Origin: Parafrigoribacterium mesophilum
GTDB lineage: Bacteria > Actinomycetota > Actinomycetes > Actinomycetales > Microbacteriaceae
Assembly: GCF_039652555.1 (NCBI RefSeq)
Contig: NZ_JBDJAF010000001.1
Coordinates: 930,001 to 994,000, forward strand
DNA: 64,000 nucleotides
Direction of reading: 5' to 3'
In this document: positions 1 through 7,425 of the stretch, piece after piece
Layout of the letters: each line of letters starts with the position of its first letter
Position numbering within the stretch: position 1 is the stretch's first letter
Notes under the pieces: model-generated
Seen by the model: only the letters and a program-made list of their open reading frames with translations
The model's database searches: none
What the model was told of the DNA's origin: nothing
Position numbers and translations under genes: made by a program

Positions 1-708
1 CTTCGCCGCCAGCGCGTGCTCCGCCACGATGTGTGCGGGAAGACCCACCTCAAGCAAGAGCTGCCAGTCCGGAACGTAATTGTCGTACCTGAGAGTGATC
101 GAGCGGGCGTCGTCGCTGACCTGGGGGATGGTGCTGACCTGGCTCAGGCCGGCGCTGGTTGCGCCGTCGAAGAAGACCACGTCTCTCGGGAAGTCCGCCG
201 TGAACCGCCCGGTGCCGGCGTCGACGTACGGTGCCGGGTCGAAGTCCGGGGTGTTCAGCGCGCCGGAATTCGCGGCCCACGCGAGCAGCAGGTCGGCGGC
301 ATCCACCTTCGCACCGTCCGACCACCTCACCCCGTCGCGGATCGTGTAGCGCACGGTGAACGGATGCGTGGACAGTACGCGGTAGCTGCCGAACGAGCTG
401 TCCGGCACCAGCGTGCCGTGCTCATCGTACGAGTTGAACGAGGATGCGGTGGCTTCCCGGATGGCGGTGTTCCCGGGTGAGTGGCCGTAGGACGTGGCGT
501 CGTTATAGGAAAAGAACGGTGTGCCGGTGGCCACGACCACGGCGCTGTTCCGCTCGATGGTGTCCGTCTCGCCCCAGGGCCCCGTGCAGGCCGAGATCGC
601 GAGCACGGGCACCAGCAGCAACGCCAGGGTCAGCGCCGCTCGGGCGGCACTGGGGCGCTTCGGCGGCGAGCCCGGGTTGGATGGACGCAGTTTAGACGCC
701 GAGCGCAA
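1..708 (-). CDS. Peptide ABC transporter substrate-binding lipoprotein (family 5), C-terminus outside window
   Basis: A second family 5 extracellular solute-binding protein of the Opp/Dpp type, cut by the left edge; about 236 codons are visible. The N-terminus has a basic stretch (KRPSAARAA), a hydrophobic core and a lipobox-like ISAC, so a lipoprotein outside the membrane is expected. Further on, the phrase VRYTIRDGVRWSDG is typical of the family. It follows the fused ATPase with no gap, so it is probably the last gene of the opp operon. The start is unclear: the TTG at 706-708 overlaps the ATPase stop, a CTG lies at 688-690, and neither has a clear Shine-Dalgarno site. Ligand unknown; peptides are inferred from the neighbours. 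Confidence 0.8.
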   Translation of the reverse strand, partial: MRSASKLRPSNPGSPPKRPSAARAALTLALLLVPVLAISACTGPWGETDTIERNSAVVVATGTPFFSYNDATSYGHSPGNTAIREATASSFNSYDEHGTLVPDSSFGSYRVLSTHPFTVRYTIRDGVRWSDGAKVDAADLLLAWAANSGALNTPDFDPAPYVDAGTGRFTADFPRDVVFFDGATSAGLSQVSTIPQVSDDARSITLRYDNYVPDWQLLLEVGLPAHIVAEHALAAK

Positions 709-2440
709 GTCCGGCGCCGGGAATCGCGTTGAGCAAGTCCCTGGTGTAGTCCTGTTGCGGGTTGTCGAAGACGTCGTCGACGGTGGAGGCCTCCACGACA
801 CGACCGTGCTGCATAACGCAGACATGATCGGCGATCATCCGCACCACCGCGAGGTCGTGGGTGATGAACAGGTAGGTGAGCCCCATCTCCGATTGCAACT
901 CGGCCAGCAGCGCGAGGATCTGACCCTGAACCAGCACGTCGAGCGCGGAAACCGCCTCATCGAGGATGACGATCTCCGGTTTGAGCGCGAGCGCCCTGGC
1001 CACCGCGACCCGCTGGCGCTGCCCTCCGGAGAGTTCTCCGGGGTACCGCGTGGCCAGGCTCGTTGGCAGCGCCACCTGGTCGAGAAGTTCGCTCACGCGC
1101 GCGCGCCGCGAGGCGGTGTCCCCCACCTTGTGCACCATCAACGGCTCCGCGATGGTGTTGCCGATGTTGCGCAGCGGGTCGAGCGAACCGTACGGGTCTT
1201 GGAACACCGGCTGCATCTTGCGACGCAGTGCCAGCAGCTTGCGACCCTTGAGCGGCGCGGTGTCGACGCCGTCGATGGTGATCTGCCCGCTCGTGACGTC
1301 TTCCAGTCGCAGCAACAGTTTGGCCACGGTGGATTTGCCGGAACCCGACTCACCGACCAGCGCCATGGTCGTGCCGCGCTCGATCGAGAAGGACACGTCG
1401 TCGACGGCCTTGAACTGTCGAGCGTCGCCCTTGACGCCGCGGATCTTGAACACCTTGGTCAGCGACTCAACCACGATCGCGTTGTCGTGAACCCCGGAGG
1501 CGGCCTGCTTCGCCGCACGATCCTCGGCGGCGTGTACCAGGTCCACGTCCGCCGCCGCCGCGGGTGCGGTGTAGTCGAGGTCGATGAGGCTCTTGCTCGA
1601 GGACTGAATCCGCCGGGACGCGAGGCTGGGTGCTGCGGCGACCAGGCGCTGCGAATACGGATGCTGCGGGTTCTCCAGGATTTCCCGGGACGGGCCGGAC
1701 TCGACAACCTTGCCGTGGTACATCACCACGAGTTGCTCCGCGCGCTCTGCGGCGAGGCCGAGGTCATGCGTGATGAACAGCAGTGCGGTGCCCAGGTCGC
1801 GAGTCATGCTCTCGAGATGGTCGAGGATGACGCGCTGCACCGTCACATCCAGCGCCGAAGTCGGCTCGTCGGCGATGAGCAGCTTCGGGCGGGAGGAGAG
1901 CGCCATACCGATGAGCACCCGCTGCCGCATGCCGCCGGAGAACTGGTGCGGGAACTGGCGCAAGCGCTTGTCGGCGTCGGCGAGCCCGGCCTCCTTGAGT
2001 ACCTGGATGGCGTGTTTCTTGACGTCCTTGCCGGTCGCGATCCCGTTGGCGCGGATCGTCTCCTCGACCTGGAAGCCTATGCTCCACACCGGGTTCAGGT
2101 TGGACATCGGGTCTTGCGGGACGAATCCGATCAGGCGCCCGCGTACCTCTTCCATCTGCTTCTCGTTTAGCTTGGACAGGTCCCTGCCCTCGAAGAGCAC
2201 TTCGCCGCCGGTGATCTTCCCGGTGCCGGGAAGCAGGTTGATGATCGAGTGGGCGGTGGTGGACTTGCCCGATCCGGATTCACCGACGATGGCGACGGTG
2301 TGGCCGGGCATCAGGGTGAGGTCCACGCCTTGCAGGGCAGGAACCGAGCCGTGCTGGGTTTGGAACGCTACCTCGAGTCCTTTGATCTCGAGGAGCGGTC
2401 CGCCGGTGAGTCGATCGGGCGCGGGGAGGACCTGGGTCAT
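692..2440 (-). CDS. Oligopeptide ABC transporter, fused double ATPase (OppD-OppF)
   Basis: 582-residue cytoplasmic ATPase that powers peptide import. It has two complete nucleotide-binding domains in one chain. Domain 1 has Walker A GESGSGKS at about residues 53-60, signature FSGGMRQRV and Walker B DEPTSALD. Domain 2 repeats Walker A GESGSGKS, then LSGGQRQRV and a DEAVSALD Walker B. It therefore replaces separate OppD and OppF subunits, a common actinobacterial arrangement. The ATG at 2438-2440 is chosen because it overlaps the oppC stop as ATGA; longer in-frame extensions would run back through oppC. It lies between the permease genes and the second binding protein. Confidence 0.95.
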   Translation of the reverse strand: MTQVLPAPDRLTGGPLLEIKGLEVAFQTQHGSVPALQGVDLTLMPGHTVAIVGESGSGKSTTAHSIINLLPGTGKITGGEVLFEGRDLSKLNEKQMEEVRGRLIGFVPQDPMSNLNPVWSIGFQVEETIRANGIATGKDVKKHAIQVLKEAGLADADKRLRQFPHQFSGGMRQRVLIGMALSSRPKLLIADEPTSALDVTVQRVILDHLESMTRDLGTALLFITHDLGLAAERAEQLVVMYHGKVVESGPSREILENPQHPYSQRLVAAAPSLASRRIQSSSKSLIDLDYTAPAAAADVDLVHAAEDRAAKQAASGVHDNAIVVESLTKVFKIRGVKGDARQFKAVDDVSFSIERGTTMALVGESGSGKSTVAKLLLRLEDVTSGQITIDGVDTAPLKGRKLLALRRKMQPVFQDPYGSLDPLRNIGNTIAEPLMVHKVGDTASRRARVSELLDQVALPTSLATRYPGELSGGQRQRVAVARALALKPEIVILDEAVSALDVLVQGQILALLAELQSEMGLTYLFITHDLAVVRMIADHVCVMQHGRVVEASTVDDVFDNPQQDYTRDLLNAIPGAGLALGV

Positions 2441-3417
2441 CGCTGTGCCCTCGCCTTCGGGTCGAGCGCATCTCGCAGGACCTCGCCGAGCGAGACAAAC
2501 GCGAACACGGTGATGGACAGGGCGATCGAGGGGTAGATCAGTGTCTGGGGGGCCGTTCGAAGGTCGACCTGGGCATGGTTGATGTCGTTGCCCCACGACA
2601 TGATGTCACTACCCATGCCGACGCCGAGGAAGGACAAGCTCGCCTCGGCGACGATCGCGCCGGCGAGGGACAGTGTGGTGACCACAATCACCGGGGCGAT
2701 CGAGTTCGGCAACACGTGCTTGAGCATGATCTTGAACCGCGACATCCCGAGCGCCGTGGACGCCATGACGAAGTCGGCGCTCTTGACCCGGAAGATCTCC
2801 GATCTCAGAACGCGGGCGGTTCCGGGCCAAGCAAACGCACCGATCGCCAGGGAGATGCTCCACACGCTGCGGTATTGAGACAGCACCGACATCACGACGA
2901 CGGCGGCCAGGATGTAGGGGATCGAGAAGAAGATGTCGCCGACCCGGGAGAGCACCGAGTCGATCCAACCGCCGTAGAAGCCGGAGAATGCACCGAAGAC
3001 AACGCCGAAGAAGGTGGTCATCACGATCACGATGACACCGACGCTGAGCGAGGTCGAAGTGCCGTGGATGATGCGCGAGTAGACGTCGCAGCCCAGTTTG
3101 GTGAAGCCGAGCGGATGTCCGGCGGTGGGCCCGGCGTTGCTGTTCGACAGGAAGCACTGATTGTTCGGTGGCACCTGGGTGAACAGGCCGGGGAACAGCG
3201 CGACCACGGTGATCAGCACAATCAACGCCGAGGAGATCCAGAAGACCGGACGGCGGCGCAGGTCACGCCAGGCGTCGAGCCACAGGTTGCTGCGCTCCTC
3301 GTCGACATTGACCGCGTCGATGGCACCGACCAGGGGCGCCCGTTCCACCGAGGCGACGAAGTGGGTCTGGGTGAGCCGGCCGCCCGTGGCCAGCTCGTCG
3401 CTGAAGTTACTTGACAT
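2437..3417 (-). CDS. Oligopeptide ABC transporter permease, OppC type
   Basis: 326-residue inner-membrane permease of the binding-protein-dependent family. A cytoplasmic N-terminal region of about 55 residues precedes the first membrane helix (VFWISSALIVLITVVALF), followed by an extracytoplasmic loop and the usual five-helix domain. The cytoplasmic EAA loop, which contacts the ATPase, is in the segment around VMASTALGMSRFKIMLKHVLPN. It overlaps oppB by 11 bp upstream and the ATPase by 4 bp downstream, so translation is probably coupled. With OppB it should form the peptide channel. Confidence 0.95.
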   Translation of the reverse strand: MSSNFSDELATGGRLTQTHFVASVERAPLVGAIDAVNVDEERSNLWLDAWRDLRRRPVFWISSALIVLITVVALFPGLFTQVPPNNQCFLSNSNAGPTAGHPLGFTKLGCDVYSRIIHGTSTSLSVGVIVIVMTTFFGVVFGAFSGFYGGWIDSVLSRVGDIFFSIPYILAAVVVMSVLSQYRSVWSISLAIGAFAWPGTARVLRSEIFRVKSADFVMASTALGMSRFKIMLKHVLPNSIAPVIVVTTLSLAGAIVAEASLSFLGVGMGSDIMSWGNDINHAQVDLRTAPQTLIYPSIALSITVFAFVSLGEVLRDALDPKARAQR

Positions 3418-4336
3418 AGCGGATCCTTGGGTCGAGCAGGCCGTAGAACAGGTCCACTATGAGATTGACGGCGAGGTAGAGCAGCACCATGATGGTCACG
3501 AACGAGACCACCGTGGGATTCTCGCCTCGGAGAATGGCCTGGAACAGGGTATTACCCACGCCAGGCACATTGAAGATACCTTCCGTGATGGTGGCACCCA
3601 CCAGCAGCACGCCGAAATCCACGGCCAGGTACGTGACGACCGGTATCAGCGAGTTTCGCAGGATGTGCACCGGGATGATCCGCTTGCGGCTCAGGCCCTT
3701 GCTGTAGGCGGTACGGACAAAGTCCATTCCGGAGGTCTCGATCACCGATTCCCGGGTCAGTCGCATGATCTGGGCGAAGCTGGCCGAGGCCAGCACCAGC
3801 CCCGGCAGTATCAAGTCCTGGATCGGGGCGCCGACGCCCACTGTCGTCCTGGCCCAGCCCAGCCAGATTCCGAACACGTACTGGGCGACGAACGCGATCA
3901 CGAAGATCGGCAGTGAAATCAGGATCAGGCCGACCGCCAGTGAGTTCGCGTCGAAGAGCTTGCCCTTCCGCAATCCCGCGACCAGCCCGACGAGGATGCC
4001 GAAGAATGCCTGGAAGACGACCGCGATGATCGCCAGCCGTGCCGTCACCGGGAAGGTGCGGGCGAGCACCTGAGAGATGGGCTCACCCGAGAAGGACATG
4101 CCGAAATCACCACGGAAGATGCCGCCGATGTAAATGAAGTACTGCACGATGAACGGCTGGTCAAGGTGGTACTGGGCGCGCAGCGCCTCCACCAGTGCCG
4201 GGTTAGGAGTCCGCTCTCCGAACATCCCGATGATCGGGTCACCGGGCATCACGAAGGTCATGTAGTAGATAAGCAGCGTGGTGCCGAAGAACACCGGCAC
4301 GGCTTGAAGGAACCGTCGGAAGATATAACCGGCCAT
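3407..4336 (-). CDS. Oligopeptide ABC transporter permease, OppB type
   Basis: 309-residue permease and membrane partner of OppC. The N-terminus (YIFRRFLQAVPVFFG) is the classic OppB/DppB first helix, followed by the MPGDPI motif of this family. The EAA-like loop lies in DFVRTAYSKGLSRKRII near residues 205-225. About six membrane helices. It is the first permease gene after the binding protein, 192 bp downstream of it, and that gap holds a strong hairpin at 4475-4510. It overlaps oppC by 11 bp. Confidence 0.95.
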   Translation of the reverse strand: MAGYIFRRFLQAVPVFFGTTLLIYYMTFVMPGDPIIGMFGERTPNPALVEALRAQYHLDQPFIVQYFIYIGGIFRGDFGMSFSGEPISQVLARTFPVTARLAIIAVVFQAFFGILVGLVAGLRKGKLFDANSLAVGLILISLPIFVIAFVAQYVFGIWLGWARTTVGVGAPIQDLILPGLVLASASFAQIMRLTRESVIETSGMDFVRTAYSKGLSRKRIIPVHILRNSLIPVVTYLAVDFGVLLVGATITEGIFNVPGVGNTLFQAILRGENPTVVSFVTIMVLLYLAVNLIVDLFYGLLDPRIRYVK

Positions 4337-4474
4337 GGGGCTACATTGCCTTCGGAACGGGAGATCTGTACATAGGAAAGTGCGACCTATCTGTGTTGGA
4401 GCGAAACCCTCGTGGGGCCAGCACCGAGATTACACGCGCGCAAGGGGTAAAAGGCACCGCGCTCGCAGAGTCAT

Positions 4475-4510
4475 GCCAAGGGCGACGACGCGTGCGTCGC
4501 CGCCCCTGGC
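4475..4510 (-). terminator. Hairpin between binding-protein and permease genes
   Basis: Perfect 7-bp inner stem GGCGACG/CGTCGCC (4481-4487 with 4495-4501, 7-nt loop), plus an outer GCCA/TGGC pairing at 4475-4478 and 4507-4510. It lies 19 bp after the binding-protein stop. There is no T-run on the leftward strand, so it is more likely an attenuator or 3'-end stabiliser than a full terminator. In ABC operons such hairpins usually keep binding-protein mRNA in excess over the permease mRNA; that role is inferred. Confidence 0.5.
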
Positions 4511-4528
4511 AGTAACCGGCTACTACTA

Positions 4529-6151
4529 CTAGTCCTTCTTGGTGATCTCGTAGTACAGCGGCACGGAGTTCCAGCCGAAGTGCACGTTCTGCACATCAGG
4601 GCCGAAGCCACCGGTCACGTTCGAGTACCACAGCGGGATCGCCGGCAGGTCCTTCAGCAGGATCTCCTGAGCCTGCTGGAAGTCCTTGTTCGCGGCATCC
4701 AGATCGGTTTCCGTCGAGCCCTTCTTCAAGAGCGCGTCGAAGTCCGGGTTGGAGTAGTCACCATCGTTGGATCCGGCGTTGGTGCCATACAACGGCCCGA
4801 GGAAGTTGAACAACCCCGGGTAGTCAGCCTGCCAACCGGTGCGGAACGCGGTCTGGATCGTGCGGTTCGTGATCAGAGTACGAGCCTCCTTGAACGTCGG
4901 GTACGGCGCACCCGACGCGTCGATGCCCAGTACGTTCTTGATGCTGTTCGTCACAGCGTCGACCCAGCCTTGGTGGCCGCCGTCGGCGTTGTAGGCGATC
5001 TGGAACTTACCGGTCCACGGGGAGATCTTGTCGGCCTGAGCCCACAGATCCTTCGCCTTCTTCTCGTTGAACTTGAGAACGTCGGCACCCTTGAGCTTGT
5101 TCGACCAGCCGTCGATGACCGGCGAGGTGAAGTCAGACGCCGGCGTACGAGTGTCCTGGAAGATCACCTTGGTGATCTCCGGGCGGTTGATCGCCATCGA
5201 CAGAGCCTGGCGACGCAGTGTGCCTTCCTCTCCACTGAAGTGCGGAAGACGGGACGGGATGGTGAAGGACTGGAAAATCGCGGCCGGCTGGTTCACAGCG
5301 CGGTCACCGAGGTCCTTCTTGTAGGTCCCGAACGCGCTGTCCGGAATGGCATCCAGCACGTCAAGGTTGTTCCCGAGCAGATCGGAGTAGGCCGCGCCCT
5401 GGTTCGCGTAGAACGTGATCGTCAGTCCACCGTTGTGGGCCTTGCGTCCGCCGTCGTAACCGGGGTTCACCTTGAGGTCGATCTTCACGTTGTGCTGCCA
5501 CGCCGTCGGGCTGGCGAACATGTACGGTCCGTTGCCGATCGGGTTTTGACCGAACGCCTCGAGGTCCTTCCATGCCGACTCCGGCAGCGGGAAGAACGCC
5601 GAGTAGCCAAGACGCAGCGGGAAGTCCGCCAGCGCCGAGGTCAGCGTCACCGTGAACGTGTTGTCGTCGACGACCTTCAGGCCGGTGAGGTCGGTGTCCG
5701 CGTCGTAGCTGAATCCTTCGATGTCCTCGAAGAAGTAGCTGGACAGCTGCTTGTTGCTCGCCAGAGCACCGTACTTCCAGGCCTTGACGAAGCTGTCCGC
5801 CGTGACGGGCTCACCATCGGTGAACTTCTGGCCAGGCTTGATCTTGATCGTGTAGGTCTTGTTGTCGCTGGTCTTGATCGACTCGGCAACGTCGTTGTGC
5901 GGAGCACCCTTCTCGTCGTAGTAGACGAGTCCCGCGAACATCGCGTCGAGGATCTTACCGCCGCCGGTTTCGTTGGTGTTGGTCGGGATCAGCGGGTTCT
6001 GCGGCTCGGAGCCGTTGGTCGTGATGACGGCCGTGGACGACGCTGAACTCGATGCCTTCGGGGCCGGCGCGGACGGTCCGCATCCCGTCAATATCATCGC
6101 GGTCGCGAGGCCGATGCCCGCGGCCGCTAAGGCGGTCCGATTGATCTTCAA
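4529..6151 (-). CDS. Oligopeptide ABC transporter substrate-binding lipoprotein (OppA type)
   Basis: 540-residue family 5 solute-binding protein that captures peptides outside the membrane for the permeases encoded downstream. It has a signal peptide with lipobox MILTGC (Cys 24), then a Ser/Ala/Pro-rich linker, then the family's bilobed domain (TIKIKPGQKFTDGEPVTADS near residue 100). The start is TTG at 6149-6151, placed by a strong AGGAGG at 6156-6161. It is the first gene of the leftward opp operon. It resembles the partial protein at the window edge in family only; the two are clearly different sequences. Confidence 0.95.
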   Translation of the reverse strand: MKINRTALAAAGIGLATAMILTGCGPSAPAPKASSSASSTAVITTNGSEPQNPLIPTNTNETGGGKILDAMFAGLVYYDEKGAPHNDVAESIKTSDNKTYTIKIKPGQKFTDGEPVTADSFVKAWKYGALASNKQLSSYFFEDIEGFSYDADTDLTGLKVVDDNTFTVTLTSALADFPLRLGYSAFFPLPESAWKDLEAFGQNPIGNGPYMFASPTAWQHNVKIDLKVNPGYDGGRKAHNGGLTITFYANQGAAYSDLLGNNLDVLDAIPDSAFGTYKKDLGDRAVNQPAAIFQSFTIPSRLPHFSGEEGTLRRQALSMAINRPEITKVIFQDTRTPASDFTSPVIDGWSNKLKGADVLKFNEKKAKDLWAQADKISPWTGKFQIAYNADGGHQGWVDAVTNSIKNVLGIDASGAPYPTFKEARTLITNRTIQTAFRTGWQADYPGLFNFLGPLYGTNAGSNDGDYSNPDFDALLKKGSTETDLDAANKDFQQAQEILLKDLPAIPLWYSNVTGGFGPDVQNVHFGWNSVPLYYEITKKD

Positions 6152-6218
6152 TTTTCCTCCTGGTGCAATGGCGTAACGGCTCGGAGCTTATGGCACCGTC
6201 CGTGTGGTGTATTAAAGA

Positions 6219-6248
6219 ACCCTAAACACACAGGTTCCCCTCAGCCAA
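6219..6248 (-). promoter_or_regulatory. Candidate promoter of the opp operon
   Basis: In the 322-base gene-free stretch 6152-6473 a leftward TTGGCT (6243-6248) and TAGGGT (6219-6224) are separated by 18 bp, about 68 bp before the TTG start. Just upstream is an AT-rich patch with a direct repeat GTAAAC-GTAAAC at about 6251-6262 that could bind a regulator. The rest of the stretch (6300-6470) has only imperfect CTCGTCAGGG repeats near 6393-6430, before the rightward CPBP gene. The match is moderate. Confidence 0.3.
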
Positions 6249-6473
6249 AATGGTAAACGTAAACGGTACCTAGTTGTGATCCACACGCCAGATCTTGCAG
6301 TTTTCCTACAAATTATTGCGCCGCCGGCCTGGGATGCGCACTAATCCAGCTATCCCGAGAGTTGATCGCTATTGTCCTTTTGGACGGCGAACGCTCGTCA
6401 GGGCTCGTCAGGGCTCGCCGGGGCTTGTCGGTTGCTCGTTCCTGCCGCTCCGGGGTCACGGTACGATCGAGCC

Positions 6474-7262
6474 GTGCCAGCCGAGCTCTCGCCCGTACCG
6501 CAGGATAAGGCGGCACCGCACCGCCGCATCCGGGTTGAGATCCTGCTGGTGCTCGGCCTGTCCCTCGGCGCTTCTGCGGTGTACTCCGTCGTCGCGATTC
6601 TGGCGAGGCTTACCCAGAAGACCCCGCTGTCGTCGCAGACTGCCACCCTGAACAACTCGCTCAGCAACCGGCCGGGGTTCGACCTGACCTATCAGTTGCT
6701 GTCGGTCTTGTTCGATCTGGTTCCGGTCGCCCTCGCCGCCTTTCTGCTGTGGCGGGTGACCCGGCCGCACCTGAGCAGGCTTGGCATTGACGGCAGTCGG
6801 CCGTGGCGGGATGCGCTCGCCGGGCTGGCTCTCGCCGTGGTCATCGGCGTTCCGGGACTTGCGCTCTATCTGCTGGGGCATGCGATCGGCATCACCGTGC
6901 GGGTGCAGCCGAACGCGTTAGACACCTACTGGTGGACGATTCCGGTGCTGCTACTGTCGGCGCTGCGTGCCGGCGTCGTGGAGGAAGTCCTCGTCGTCGG
7001 ATACCTGTTCGCGCGCCTGGGGGACCTGGGCTGGAGGAAGTGGCCGATCATCCTCACCAGCGCCGTGCTGCGGGGCTCGTACCATCTCTACCAGGGGTTC
7101 GGATCGTTCGTCGGCAATGTCGCCATGGGCGTGCTGTTCGGTTGGCTGTACACCAAGTACGGGCGGGTGCTGCCGCTGGTGGTGGCTCACTTCCTGCTGG
7201 ATGCGGTGAGCTTCGTCGGCTACCAGTGGGCTGTCGCTGCCCTGCCCGCCCTCTTTGCCTGA
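6474..7262 (+). CDS. CPBP family intramembrane metalloprotease
   Basis: 262-residue polytopic membrane protein of the CPBP (CAAX protease/bacteriocin-processing, ABI) family. The three motifs are visible in order: paired glutamates in VVEEVLVVGYLF, a histidine in RGSYHLYQGF, and HxxxD in AHFLLDAVSF. The EExxxR arginine is replaced (EEVLVVGYL), a form I recall as common in actinobacterial members. About seven or eight helices. The GTG at 6474 is chosen because it gives a short cytoplasmic tail before the first helix; a TTG at 6372 would add about 34 low-similarity residues. It is a single gene converging on gcvP. Substrate unknown. Confidence 0.85.
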   Translation: MPAELSPVPQDKAAPHRRIRVEILLVLGLSLGASAVYSVVAILARLTQKTPLSSQTATLNNSLSNRPGFDLTYQLLSVLFDLVPVALAAFLLWRVTRPHLSRLGIDGSRPWRDALAGLALAVVIGVPGLALYLLGHAIGITVRVQPNALDTYWWTIPVLLLSALRAGVVEEVLVVGYLFARLGDLGWRKWPIILTSAVLRGSYHLYQGFGSFVGNVAMGVLFGWLYTKYGRVLPLVVAHFLLDAVSFVGYQWAVAALPALFA

Positions 7263-7281
7263 CCCCTCCCCTCTCCGTCCC

Positions 7282-7340
7282 GTTTCCTGTCTCTGCCCCG
7301 TTTCCTGTCTCTGCCCCGTTTCCTGTCTCTGCCCCGTTTC
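7282..7340 (+). repeat. Three tandem copies of an 18-bp unit
   Basis: The unit GTTTCCTGTCTCTGCCCC occurs exactly three times (7282-7299, 7300-7317, 7318-7335) and is followed by a partial GTTTC. It lies directly after the CPBP stop, between convergent genes. An inverted relative (GAGACAGAAAC...GAAACGGG) is at about 7391-7415, so a transcript could fold the two regions together. Confidence 0.9.
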
Positions 7341-7425
7341 AAGGAAAAACTGTCACCGACCGGCCTGGTGATGCCGGAATCTGGGGCCCGGAGACAGAAA
7401 CTCCGTGAAACGGGACTAGGGCAGG

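Noticed and set aside
521..2170. Long open frame antisense to the Opp ATPase (549 codons)
   Set aside because: It mirrors the codon positions of a certain gene in GC-rich DNA; its product is Arg/Gly/His-rich with no domain.
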